This document shows, in pieces, positions 55,888-64,000 of a DNA stretch of 64,000 nucleotides. Positions within the stretch are counted from its first letter, which is position 1. Each line of letters begins with the position of its first letter. The notes under the pieces were generated by a model that worked only from the letters and a program-made list of their open reading frames with translations, did no database searches and was not told the DNA's origin. The translations under genes and the position numbers were made by a program. This DNA comes from Pseudomonas costantinii (GTDB lineage Bacteria; Pseudomonadota; Gammaproteobacteria; Pseudomonadales; Pseudomonadaceae), in NCBI RefSeq assembly GCF_001870435.1, contig NZ_MDDR01000034.1, positions 248,001 to 312,000 of the forward strand, read 5' to 3'.

Positions 55888-58167
55888 TTACAGGGTTTTT
55901 GCCGAGCCCGGATTGATCATCCGCGTCAGCCCCAGGTTCTTCAGCGCCAATTGCAGCGAGCTGTGGATAACTTGCGGGTTGTCGATGGTCATCAGCTCGG
56001 CCAACAAGTCCTTGGCCATGCTCAGTTCGACCTGGCGCAGCATCCACTTCACCTTCGGCAAGTTAGTGGCGTTCATCGACAGGCTGTCAAAGCCCATCGC
56101 CATCAACAGCACCGCCGCCGCCGGGTCGCCGGCCATTTCACCGCAGATACTCACCGGCTTGCCTTCGGCATGCGCGTCGCGCACCACGTGCTGCAGGGCT
56201 TGCAGCACTGCCGGGTGCAGGTAGTCGTAGAGGTCGGCTACCCGTGGGTTGTTGCGGTCCACGGCCAGCAGGTATTGGGTCAGGTCGTTGGAGCCGACCG
56301 ACAGGAAGTCCACCTGCCGCGCCAATTCCTTGGCCTGGTAAACCGCTGCCGGAATTTCGATCATCACGCCAATCGGCGGCATCGGTACGTCGGCGCCTTC
56401 GTCGCGCACTTCGCCCCAGGCCCGGTGGATCAGGTGCAAGGCCTCTTCCAGCTCGTGGGTACCGGAGATCATCGGCAATAGGATGCGCAGGTTATTCAGG
56501 CCTTCGCTGGCCTTGAGCATGGCGCGGGTCTGGACGAGAAAGATTTCGGGGTGGTCGAGGGTAACGCGAATGCCGCGCCAGCCAAGGAAGGGGTTGTCTT
56601 CCTTGATCGGGAAATACGACAGTGACTTGTCGCCGCCGATGTCCAGGCTGCGCATGGTCACCGGTAACGGGTGGAAGGCGGACAGTTGCTCGCGATAAAT
56701 CGCCAGCTGCTCCTTCTCACTCGGGAAACGCTGGTTGATCATGAACGGCACTTCGGTGCGGTACAGGCCCACCCCTTCGGCGCCGCGCTGCTGCGCACGA
56801 GCCACATCGGCAAGAAGGCCGGTGTTGACCAGCAATGGCACGCGGTGGCCGTCGAGGGTTACGCAGGGCAGTTCGCGCAACGAATCGAGGCCCAACGCCA
56901 GTTGTTTCTCTTCTTCCACCACCTCGGCGAACTGCTTGCGCAGCACGTCACTGGGGTTGGTGTAGACCTCGCCGCGATGGCCATCGACGATCATGTCGAT
57001 GCCGTCGACCTTGGCATACGGCAGGTCCACCAGGCCCATCACCGTCGGGATGCCCATGGCCCTTGCCAGGATCGCAACGTGGGAGTTACCCGAACCGAGT
57101 ACCGAAACCAGGCCCACCAGTTTACCTTCCGGCACTTCGCCGAGCTGGGTGGCCGTCAGTTCTTCACTGACCAGGATGGTGTTGTCGGGGAAGACCATGT
57201 TGGTGGTGCGGTCTTCCTGCAGATAGGCCAGCAGACGGCGACCGAGGTCACGCACATCCGAGGCCCGCTCACGCAGGTAGTCGTCATCCATCATTTCAAA
57301 ACGGTTGACGTGATCGGTGACCACTTGGCGCAGCGCGCCCTGGGCCCACTGGCCGGTCTTGATCACGGTCTTGACTTCGTTCCCGAGGGACGCGTCGTCG
57401 AGCATCATCTGGTACACGTCGAACAGCGCGCGCTCTTCGGGGCGCAACTGGGTGGCCAGCTTGTTCGACAGGTTGCGCATGTCGGCGCGCACGCCTTCCA
57501 GAGCGGTCTTGAACAGTTTTATTTCGGCGTCAATGTCTTTGACGGTCTTGTCCGGCACCACATCCAGATCCGCTGCCGGCAACATGACCACTGCCGTACC
57601 GACCGCAGCGCCCGGCGAGCCCGGCACGCCAACGAACTTGGCTTCCTGGATGCCCTTGCCCTCGCGCCCCAGCCCGCGAATCGAACCAGTGGCTTCGGCG
57701 TGGGCAATTACCCCGGCCAGTTGCGCGCTCATGGTCACGAGGAAGGCTTCTTCACCTTCGTCGAACTGGCGGCGCTCTTTTTGCTGGATGACCAACACGC
57801 CGACGACGCGGCGGTGGTGAATGATCGGGGCGCCGAGGAACGAGGCGTAGCGCTCTTCGCCGGTTTCGGCAAAGTAGCGATAACGCGGGTGATCGGCCGC
57901 GTTTTCAAGGTTCAGGGGTTCTTCACGCGTCCCCACCAAGCCCACCAGACCTTCATTGGGCGCCATGCTGACCTTGCCGATGGAGCGCTTGTTCAGGCCC
58001 TCGGTGGCCATCAACACAAAACGGTTGGTCTCGGGGTCCAGCAGGTAAACCGAGCAGACCTGGCTGCCCATGGCTTCCTTGACGCGCAACACAATAATCC
58101 CCAACGCCGCCTTGAGATCCTTGGCGGAGTTAACTTCCTGGACGATCTTGCGCAGCGTATTGAGCAT
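55888..58167 (-). CDS. ptsP: PtsP, nitrogen-type PTS enzyme I
   Basis: 759 residues. An N-terminal GAF domain (about 17-160) precedes the enzyme I region. The phospho-histidine lies in GSGNSHVAILARAMGIPTVMG and the PEP-binding domain has DIGGDKSLSYFP. It starts the PEP to PtsO to PtsN phosphorelay linked to nitrogen and carbon status. It is 22 bp after rppH. Confidence 0.96.
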   Translation of the reverse strand: MLNTLRKIVQEVNSAKDLKAALGIIVLRVKEAMGSQVCSVYLLDPETNRFVLMATEGLNKRSIGKVSMAPNEGLVGLVGTREEPLNLENAADHPRYRYFAETGEERYASFLGAPIIHHRRVVGVLVIQQKERRQFDEGEEAFLVTMSAQLAGVIAHAEATGSIRGLGREGKGIQEAKFVGVPGSPGAAVGTAVVMLPAADLDVVPDKTVKDIDAEIKLFKTALEGVRADMRNLSNKLATQLRPEERALFDVYQMMLDDASLGNEVKTVIKTGQWAQGALRQVVTDHVNRFEMMDDDYLRERASDVRDLGRRLLAYLQEDRTTNMVFPDNTILVSEELTATQLGEVPEGKLVGLVSVLGSGNSHVAILARAMGIPTVMGLVDLPYAKVDGIDMIVDGHRGEVYTNPSDVLRKQFAEVVEEEKQLALGLDSLRELPCVTLDGHRVPLLVNTGLLADVARAQQRGAEGVGLYRTEVPFMINQRFPSEKEQLAIYREQLSAFHPLPVTMRSLDIGGDKSLSYFPIKEDNPFLGWRGIRVTLDHPEIFLVQTRAMLKASEGLNNLRILLPMISGTHELEEALHLIHRAWGEVRDEGADVPMPPIGVMIEIPAAVYQAKELARQVDFLSVGSNDLTQYLLAVDRNNPRVADLYDYLHPAVLQALQHVVRDAHAEGKPVSICGEMAGDPAAAVLLMAMGFDSLSMNATNLPKVKWMLRQVELSMAKDLLAELMTIDNPQVIHSSLQLALKNLGLTRMINPGSAKTL

Positions 58168-58189
58168 GGCTCGGGGTCGAACTCCGTCG

Positions 58190-58669
58190 TCAGTCGCGCG
58201 CTAAAAGGCGCGGGGCAAGCTCTTTGAGAGCGCGACGATAAACTTCGCGCTTGAATGTCACCACCTGGCCCAACGGGTACCAATAGCTGACCCAGCGCCA
58301 GCCATCGAACTCCGGTTTACCGGTCAAATCCATCCGCACCCGCTGCTCGTTGGAGATCAGGCGCAGGAGAAACCATTTCTGTTTCTGGCCGATGCACAGC
58401 GGTTGGCTGTGAGTACGCACCAGGCGTTGCGGCAAACGATAGCGCAACCAGCCGCGAGTACAGGCCAGAATTTGCACATCTTCGCGCTCAAGGCCAACTT
58501 CTTCGTTCAACTCACGGTACAAGGCGTCTTCAGGGGTTTCGTCGGGGTTGATTCCGCCTTGAGGAAACTGCCAGGCATCTTGGTTGATTCGGCGAGCCCA
58601 TAGCACCTGTCCGGCATCATTCGTAAGAATAATCCCGACATTAGGACGGAAACCATCGGGGTCGATCAC
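58190..58669 (-). CDS. rppH: RNA pyrophosphohydrolase RppH
   Basis: 159 residues from a GTG start (reads [11 protein letters not shown]), the usual family start; a longer form would lack conservation. The Nudix box is at residues 38-60 ([23 protein letters not shown] in pieces [19 protein letters not shown]). It removes pyrophosphate from mRNA 5' ends and so starts decay. The rppH-ptsP order is conserved. Confidence 0.96.
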   Translation of the reverse strand: MIDPDGFRPNVGIILTNDAGQVLWARRINQDAWQFPQGGINPDETPEDALYRELNEEVGLEREDVQILACTRGWLRYRLPQRLVRTHSQPLCIGQKQKWFLLRLISNEQRVRMDLTGKPEFDGWRWVSYWYPLGQVVTFKREVYRRALKELAPRLLARD

Positions 58670-58812
58670 GGCAACAACCTCGCAAACGCATGTCGCCGCA
58701 TTGTTCCACAAAGGTTCATCAAGCGGCAACGAGGCTTCTTACCTTATGTGCACTCTTGTGAAAAGACCGTATTCTGGACGCCTTTTTACAGACTTTTCAG
58801 CGAGTAACTGCA

Positions 58813-59469
58813 ATGCGCCTGGCTTTATTCGACTTGGACAACACCCTTCTCGGCGGTGACAGCGATCACGCCTGGGGCGATTACCTCTGTGAACGCGGGA
58901 TTCTCGACCCAGTGGCCTACAAGGCCCGCAACGACGAGTTCTACCAGGACTACCTGGCCGGCAAGCTGGACAATGCCGCCTATTTGAACTTCAGCCTGGA
59001 AATCCTCGGCCGCACCGAGATGGCCCAGTTGGATGAATGGCACCGTGACTTCATGCGCGACTGCATCGAACCATTGATGCTGCACCAAGCCGAGGAACTG
59101 CTGGCCAAGCACCGCGCCGCTGGCGACAAACTGGTGATCATCACCGCGACCAATCGCTTCGTGACCGCGCCGATTGCCGCACGCCTGGGCGTCGAAACCC
59201 TGATCGCCACCGAGTGCGAGCTGGAAAACGGCCGCTACACCGGGCGCAGCACCGATGTGCCGTGCTTTCGCGAAGGCAAGGTGACGCGCCTGAATCGTTG
59301 GTTGGAAGAAACCGGGTACAGCCTGCAAGACAGCTACTTCTATAGCGACTCGATGAATGACTTGCCGCTGCTGGAGCAGGTGACGCATGCGGTGGCGGTG
59401 GATCCGGATCCGAATCTGCGGGCTGAGGCTGAAAAACGTGGCTGGCCGGTCATCACCCTGCGCGGCTGA
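58813..59469 (+). CDS. HAD-IB phosphatase, possibly histidinol-phosphate phosphatase
   Basis: 218 residues. HAD motif I is FDLDNT (D7, D9), motif II is IITATN, and motifs III/IV are GKVTRL and [10 protein letters not shown]. It is a SerB-like enzyme. Its counterpart beside rppH in P. aeruginosa (PA0335) has been reported to be the histidinol-phosphate phosphatase. Function here is by position and family. Confidence 0.88.
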   Translation: MRLALFDLDNTLLGGDSDHAWGDYLCERGILDPVAYKARNDEFYQDYLAGKLDNAAYLNFSLEILGRTEMAQLDEWHRDFMRDCIEPLMLHQAEELLAKHRAAGDKLVIITATNRFVTAPIAARLGVETLIATECELENGRYTGRSTDVPCFREGKVTRLNRWLEETGYSLQDSYFYSDSMNDLPLLEQVTHAVAVDPDPNLRAEAEKRGWPVITLRG

Positions 59470-59475
59470 TGGCCC

Positions 59476-59541
59476 CATCGCAGGCAAGCCAGTGCCCACA
59501 GAGGAATGCATTCCAAATGTGGGGCTGGCTTGCCTGCGATG
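59476..59541. repeat. REPIN (two inverted family B REP sequences)
   Basis: CATCGCAGGCAAGCCAGTGCCCACA and TGTGGGGCTGGCTTGCCTGCGATG, separated by about 18 bp, between convergent HAD and DUF2269 genes. Confidence 0.88.
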
Positions 59542-59562
59542 AAGTCACCTCGGTCTCAAGCC

Positions 59563-60030
59563 CTACATCGGCTTGGCCACCATCAAATAGAAAATCGCCA
59601 TAAACGCTAAAAATGCCGGCCAACCCAGGCCAAACCACCAACGCATATAGGTCGCCGCCTCTATCGGCATTGCGGTGCCGTCGCGCAACGCCTGTTCCGC
59701 CATCTTGTGCACACGAATCTGCAACCACACCACCGGCAGCCAGCAGAGCCCCGCCAGGCAATACAGGCCAATTGTCCATTGCAGCCAACTCTGCTGCAGC
59801 GACCAACCCGCCAGGTACATCAAGCCGACACCACTTAACGGCTGAAACACCGCCGTGGTCGCAGTAAACGCCCAGTCGGCGAATACCAGGTGCTTGAAGG
59901 TCACGGCGATCACTTCAACTTTACCGCTGCGCCAAGCGCGCAACGCGTAGTAGGCCGAGCCCGCGCCCAGCCCGAACAGGATGGTCGACGACAGGATATG
60001 CAGGGTTTTCAGCAGCAGGTATGCGTTCAC
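59563..60030 (-). CDS. DUF2269 membrane protein (first copy)
   Basis: 155 residues, four predicted spans, with a conserved His in the first (LLLKTLHILSSTILFG). The start overlaps the SDR/DoxX gene stop (ATGA). A second DUF2269 gene is at 61284, beyond the SDR/DoxX gene. Function unknown. Confidence 0.85.
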   Translation of the reverse strand: MNAYLLLKTLHILSSTILFGLGAGSAYYALRAWRSGKVEVIAVTFKHLVFADWAFTATTAVFQPLSGVGLMYLAGWSLQQSWLQWTIGLYCLAGLCWLPVVWLQIRVHKMAEQALRDGTAMPIEAATYMRWWFGLGWPAFLAFMAIFYLMVAKPM

Positions 60031-61274
60031 CGGGGTTCAGTCCAAAGAAGCCAAAGGGTCGCCACCATCAGTACCAGGTTCTTGGCGACGGCAGCGTAGG
60101 GATCAAACCAGTAGTGGGGCAGGATTAAGCTGATAAACACGGTGTAACTGGCCATCAGCACCAGTTGCAGCATCAAGACCTGCCTGCGCCAGCGCGCGAC
60201 CAGCAGCCCAATGCCTAACAAGCCATCACACACTGCCCCGCCGATCACAGCCAATGCCGCCCAGGCGCCTTGCACACCCGCCTCGGCCATGATGCGCAGG
60301 CCCCAGTCGTAACCTGGGCCGAGGCAAACCGCTGCGGTGCCCAGCCAGATCAACACCAATACCATCAACATCAGCGGGCGGATTGTACGCTGGCTGCTCA
60401 CGACCGCCGTCGGCCAGTCCTGCAGGCGCGATGACAGCGGCGCTGCCGTGTAGCCGCAGACTGAGGCCAGCACGCGGGGATCGGCCACATTGTCCTGCTG
60501 TGCCAGGGCGATACTTTGTCGGTTCAATGCCCGCCAACCCAGGCGATCGCCCAGCCAACCGCCCAAGCCCAGCAGCGGCAGTTGCAGGTAACGCCCCGGC
60601 CCCCAGCCTTGGGCTGCGCGCAACTGGTCAATGAGCTGGGACAGCCGCATCGGCTCAGGCCCCACCAGCGGCAAGATCATCGATTCACCTGGCCACTGGC
60701 GCAACAGGGCCAGCACCGCACCGACCAGATCGTCGATGTGAACAGGTTGTGCATAGGCCTTGAGGTCCAGTAGCGGGATCAGCGGCCAGGGCGAAAGCCC
60801 AGCGAGCCAGGCGCTGCTCGTACCGCCCTCGCCCACCACCAATGAAGGCCGCAGCACCACAGACGTCATGCCCAGGCCGAGCAAATAGTCGTCCGCCAAA
60901 CCTTTGCTGGCGAGAAACGGCACGCTGGAGTGCGCCGAGGCCCCCAAAGCAGAGATCTGCAGCACCCGGACACCGCGCTGAGCTGCCAGATCAAATAGCG
61001 TACGAGCGCCCTGATCCTGTACCCGGCTCAATTGGGCCGCATCCACGCTCAGCAGACCCGCCGCATTGATCAATAAATCAACAGATTCAGGAAAGATGAA
61101 GTGCGAGGGATCAGCAGCCAGCAGGCCGAGGTCCAGTGAACGCCACTCCACCCCTGGCCAATCCTGGCTTCGAGGTTCACGGCAGGTGGCTATCACGCAG
61201 TGCCCCGCTTGCTGCAAGGCACGCAACAGATGGCGGCCCACAAACCCTGTGGCGCCGACCAAGAGAACGTTCAT
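60027..61274 (-). CDS. SDR-type NAD(P)-binding domain fused to a DoxX-like membrane domain
   Basis: 415 residues. The N-terminal part (1-290) has the Rossmann motif GATGFVGRHLL (GxxGxxG at 7-13) of NmrA/complex-I-like SDR proteins, without an obvious YxxxK. The C-terminal 120 residues have four predicted spans resembling DoxX. Its substrate is unknown. It sits between two DUF2269 genes on the same strand, in one likely operon. Confidence 0.85.
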   Translation of the reverse strand: MNVLLVGATGFVGRHLLRALQQAGHCVIATCREPRSQDWPGVEWRSLDLGLLAADPSHFIFPESVDLLINAAGLLSVDAAQLSRVQDQGARTLFDLAAQRGVRVLQISALGASAHSSVPFLASKGLADDYLLGLGMTSVVLRPSLVVGEGGTSSAWLAGLSPWPLIPLLDLKAYAQPVHIDDLVGAVLALLRQWPGESMILPLVGPEPMRLSQLIDQLRAAQGWGPGRYLQLPLLGLGGWLGDRLGWRALNRQSIALAQQDNVADPRVLASVCGYTAAPLSSRLQDWPTAVVSSQRTIRPLMLMVLVLIWLGTAAVCLGPGYDWGLRIMAEAGVQGAWAALAVIGGAVCDGLLGIGLLVARWRRQVLMLQLVLMASYTVFISLILPHYWFDPYAAVAKNLVLMVATLWLLWTEPR

Positions 61275-61283
61275 GAGGATCCT

Positions 61284-61697
61284 TTAGACGGGCTTCGCGC
61301 CCATCAACCCCGCAATCGCCACAAACCCCACCAGGCTGACCACCGCCAGCACCAAGGTGAAATTCAGGCTGCCGCCGCCGCCCAACCGCAGGCGATTAAG
61401 CCGCGCCACCAGCCAGAACCAGGCCAGCGCTGCCACGGTGTAGAGGATGCTGGAGCCCAGAATCCAGGTTTGCCCCAGCGGCCAGCCGATCAAATGCACC
61501 AACCACCAGCCGGTAAACGGCATGCTCACAAGACAAATGCCCATCAACAGCCACACAAATACCCACGGGCGTTGCACGGTAGCCGCCGGGCCGGCGCTGC
61601 GTTTGCGCCAGGCCAGTACCGCCAGGCCGAGGCCGCTAAGCAGCAACAACACGGTGGCGGTGATGTGAATAACCTTGAGGGTGGTCAGCGTTTCCAT
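61284..61697 (-). CDS. DUF2269 membrane protein (second copy)
   Basis: 137 residues, four predicted spans, with the same TM1 His (LKVIHITATVLLL). It is 9 bp before the SDR/DoxX gene and is probably the first gene of the three-gene operon. It lies 40 bp downstream of ilvA. Confidence 0.85.
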   Translation of the reverse strand: METLTTLKVIHITATVLLLLSGLGLAVLAWRKRSAGPAATVQRPWVFVWLLMGICLVSMPFTGWWLVHLIGWPLGQTWILGSSILYTVAALAWFWLVARLNRLRLGGGGSLNFTLVLAVVSLVGFVAIAGLMGAKPV

Positions 61698-61737
61698 GGT
61701 CTCGATTCCTTATAGGCCGCTCAGTCAGCGTAGTCGC

Positions 61738-63252
61738 TCAACCGAGGAACAACTGGTACGCCGGGTTTTCGCTTTCATCCCAGTAGGGGTAGCCGATTTG
61801 CGCCAACGCGGCCGGCACCAGATGGCGCTCGTCTGCCGGCACTTGCAGGCCCGCCATTACGCGGCCATCGGCGGCGCCGTGGTTGCGGTAGTGGAACATC
61901 GAGATATTCCAGCGCCCACCCAGCTTGTTGAGGAAGTTGAACAGCGCGCCCGGTCGCTCCGGGAATTCGAAGCGGAACACCAACTCGTCGCTGACTTTAG
62001 CCGCATGTCCACCGACCATATGGCGGATGTGCAATTTGGCCAGTTCGTTTTCGGTCAGGTCCAGCACTGGGAAACCCTGGCTGGTAAGGCTGGCGATCAG
62101 CGCACTGCGCGGGTCGTTTTCCGGATGGGTCTGCACGCCGACGAAGATGTGCGCCTCGCGGCCGGAGTGGAAGCGGTAGTTGAATTCGGTGATCTGGCGC
62201 TTGCCCACCGCCTCGCAGAACGCCTTGAAGCTGCCCGGCTTCTCGGGGATGGTCACGGCGATGATCGCTTCACGGCCTTCACCCAGCTCGGCGCGCTCGG
62301 CCACATGGCGCAGGCGGTCGAAGTTGACGTTGGCGCCGGAGTCGATGGCCACCAATGTTTGCCCGGTGACGCCACGGGTTTCCACATACTTCTTGATGCC
62401 CGCCACACCCAGTGCGCCTGCCGGTTCAGTGATGGAGCGGGTGTCGTCGTAGATGTCCTTGATCGCCGCACAGATTTCGTCGGTGCTGACGGTGATCACT
62501 TCATCCACATAGTCCTTGCAGATATCGAAGGTGTGCTGACCGATCTGCGCCACCGCCACGCCATCGGCAAAGATGCCGACAGTCGGCAACACCACGCGCT
62601 CGCCCGCCGCCATGGCGGCTTGCAGGCAGTTGGAGTCGTCCGGTTCAACACCGATGATTTTGATTTCCGGGCGCAGGTATTTGACGTACGCCGCGATACC
62701 GGCGATCAGCCCACCGCCGCCCACCGGCACGAAAATCGCGTCCAGCGGCCCCGGGTGCTGGCGCAGAATCTCCATTGCCACGGTGCCCTGCCCGGCAATG
62801 GTGTGCGGATCATCGTAGGGATGAATGTAGACGTAACCTTTTTCATCGACCAGTTTCAGCGAGTAGGCCAGGGCTTCCGGGAAAGAATCACCGTGCAGCA
62901 CCACTTTACCGCCACGCGAGCGCACGCCTTCGACCTTGATCTCCGGGGTGGTCTTGGGCATCACGATAGTGGCCTTGACCCCCAGCACCTTGGCCGCCAG
63001 GGCCAGGCCCTGGGCATGGTTGCCGGCAGAAGCAGTGACCACGCCGCGCGCACGTTCTTCGGTGCTCAACTGGGTCAGCTTGTTGTAGGCGCCGCGAATC
63101 TTGAACGAGAACACCGGCTGCAAGTCTTCACGCTTGAGCCAGACCTTGTTACCCAGCCGCTCGGAGAGCTGGCGAGCGGTCTGCAATGGGGTTTCTACGG
63201 CAACGTCGTAAACGCGCGAGGTGAGGATCTTTTTGACGTACTGTTCAAGCAT
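61738..63252 (-). CDS. ilvA: Threonine deaminase (biosynthetic)
   Basis: 504 residues, full length with two C-terminal ACT-like domains, so it is the isoleucine-inhibited type. The PLP lysine is K51 in SFKIRGA and SAGNHAQG is the phosphate-loop neighbour. It makes 2-oxobutanoate for isoleucine. It is divergent from rpiA across 136 bp. Confidence 0.97.
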   Translation of the reverse strand: MLEQYVKKILTSRVYDVAVETPLQTARQLSERLGNKVWLKREDLQPVFSFKIRGAYNKLTQLSTEERARGVVTASAGNHAQGLALAAKVLGVKATIVMPKTTPEIKVEGVRSRGGKVVLHGDSFPEALAYSLKLVDEKGYVYIHPYDDPHTIAGQGTVAMEILRQHPGPLDAIFVPVGGGGLIAGIAAYVKYLRPEIKIIGVEPDDSNCLQAAMAAGERVVLPTVGIFADGVAVAQIGQHTFDICKDYVDEVITVSTDEICAAIKDIYDDTRSITEPAGALGVAGIKKYVETRGVTGQTLVAIDSGANVNFDRLRHVAERAELGEGREAIIAVTIPEKPGSFKAFCEAVGKRQITEFNYRFHSGREAHIFVGVQTHPENDPRSALIASLTSQGFPVLDLTENELAKLHIRHMVGGHAAKVSDELVFRFEFPERPGALFNFLNKLGGRWNISMFHYRNHGAADGRVMAGLQVPADERHLVPAALAQIGYPYWDESENPAYQLFLG

Positions 63253-63344
63253 CGGAAAGCATCACTGAGCGGGTTGGGCAGGGCCAAGGAGTCTAACCCG
63301 GCTTTTGGCCGGGCGACCACACGAATCCAGAGGTTTTGTTGGGT

Positions 63345-63350
63345 TATACT
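63345..63350 (+). promoter_or_regulatory. Candidate -10 box of rpiA
   Basis: TATACT lies 39 bp before the rpiA ATG. The -35 region at 17 bp (CGAATC) is a poor match. Confidence 0.3.
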
Positions 63351-63388
63351 CGCCACCCTCTTTACTCCCCGCCAGTTCCGGAGCCCGC

Positions 63389-64000
63389 ATGACCCAGGAT
63401 CAACTCAAACAGGCAGTGGCCCAGGCCGCCGTCGATTTAATCCTTCCTAAACTCGACGACAAGAGCATCGTCGGTGTCGGCACCGGCTCCACCGCCAACT
63501 GCTTTATCGACGCACTGGCCCAGCACAAGGGCGCGTTCGACGGCGCGGTTGCCAGCTCCGAAGCCACCGCTGCGCGCCTCAAAGGCCACGGGATTCCGGT
63601 GTACGAGCTCAATACCGTGAGCGACCTGGAGTTCTACGTCGACGGCGCCGATGAAAGCGACGCGCACTTGAACCTGATCAAAGGCGGCGGCGCAGCCCTG
63701 ACCCGCGAGAAAATCGTCGCGGCCGTGGCCAAGACCTTTATCTGCATCGCTGACGCCAGCAAGCTGGTACCGGTACTCGGCGCGTTCCCACTGCCGGTGG
63801 AAGTGATTCCGATGGCCCGCAGTCACGTGGCACGCGAGCTGGTGAAACTGGGCGGCGACCCGGTGTACCGCGAAGGCGTGTTGACCGACAACGGCAACAT
63901 CATCCTCGACGTGTTCAACATGCAGATCACCAACCCGGTGGAGCTGGAGCGCCAGATCAACGCGATCGTCGGCGTGGTCACCAACGGTCTGTTCGCCGCG
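63389..64000 (+). CDS. rpiA: Ribose-5-phosphate isomerase A (3' end cut off)
   Basis: 204 codons are present and the frame is open to the end; the family is about 220-224 residues, so about 20 are missing. Motifs are [20 protein letters not shown] and [13 protein letters not shown]. It interconverts ribose 5-phosphate and ribulose 5-phosphate. A CCGGAG site precedes the ATG at 63389. Confidence 0.96.
   Translation, partial: MTQDQLKQAVAQAAVDLILPKLDDKSIVGVGTGSTANCFIDALAQHKGAFDGAVASSEATAARLKGHGIPVYELNTVSDLEFYVDGADESDAHLNLIKGGGAALTREKIVAAVAKTFICIADASKLVPVLGAFPLPVEVIPMARSHVARELVKLGGDPVYREGVLTDNGNIILDVFNMQITNPVELERQINAIVGVVTNGLFAA

Noticed and set aside
56671..58227. A 518-codon open frame on the plus strand over ptsP
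   Set aside because: It is antisense to ptsP and rich in unusual His/Gln/Val content typical of shadow frames.
61675..63450. A 591-codon open frame on the plus strand over ilvA
   Set aside because: It is antisense to ilvA with its complete PLP motifs and shows no domain or ribosome site.

Overview
The window reads as a stretch of chromosome from a Pseudomonas of the fluorescens group. The evidence is the protein sequences (a MetX/MetW pair, an inactive PyrC' fused by overlap to PyrB, a MerR/CadA pair), the GC-rich third codon positions, and the intergenic palindromes typical of that group (GATCGTTCCCACGC... and TGTGGGAGCTGGCTTGCC...). From memory, the housekeeping genes follow the order of P. 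aeruginosa PAO1 from about PA0403 (pyrR) down to PA0330 (rpiA), so this is core chromosome with a few accessory insertions. I saw no rRNA, tRNA, CRISPR array, prophage or insertion-sequence transposase.

Layout. 1-2702: pyrimidine genes pyrR (cut by the window edge), pyrB and pyrC'. 2835-9828: a TM2 protein, a secreted NlpC/P60 peptidase, pilT, then yggS-proC-yggT and metX-metW-DUF4426. 9825-14366: rdgB-hemW, DUF3392, trmB, thiS-thiG, DUF423. 14441-19356: mtgA facing rpoH-ftsX-ftsE-ftsY. 19695-24166: two M16 peptidase-like proteins, rsmD and a YheT-type hydrolase. 24224-30560: SseA-type sulfurtransferase, a TetR regulator divergent from an aldehyde dehydrogenase, a Tat-signal lipoprotein and a GMC dehydrogenase, then coaD and a ferredoxin. 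30694-40712: mutM, an HDOD protein, rlmI, an MFS pump, ilvD, pchP, a cystine transporter and folA. 40803-43542: a DUF2868/DUF3482 GTPase pair. 43539-50279: an aminophosphonate cluster. 50296-53118: CadA with divergent CadR. 53119-64000: thyA, lgt, a TANGO2-like protein, ptsP, rppH, a HAD phosphatase, a DUF2269/SDR-DoxX/DUF2269 operon, ilvA, and rpiA cut by the window end.

The most interesting parts are: (1) the aminophosphonate cluster, which has a 2-aminoethylphosphonate-type ABC importer, a LysR regulator, an FAD amine oxidoreductase and a PhnZ-like di-iron oxygenase with every expected ligand present, but none of the usual partner enzymes PhnW, PhnX or PhnY; (2) a GMC dehydrogenase carrying a C-x5-C-x3-C motif like the 3Fe-4S site of direct-electron-transfer glucose dehydrogenase, next to a Tat-lipoprotein partner; (3) the repeat pattern, in which 10 of 12 convergent gene junctions hold a palindromic repeat, the other two have no room for one, and only 1 of 12 divergent junctions has one; (4) a GTPase that has lost its NKxD motif.
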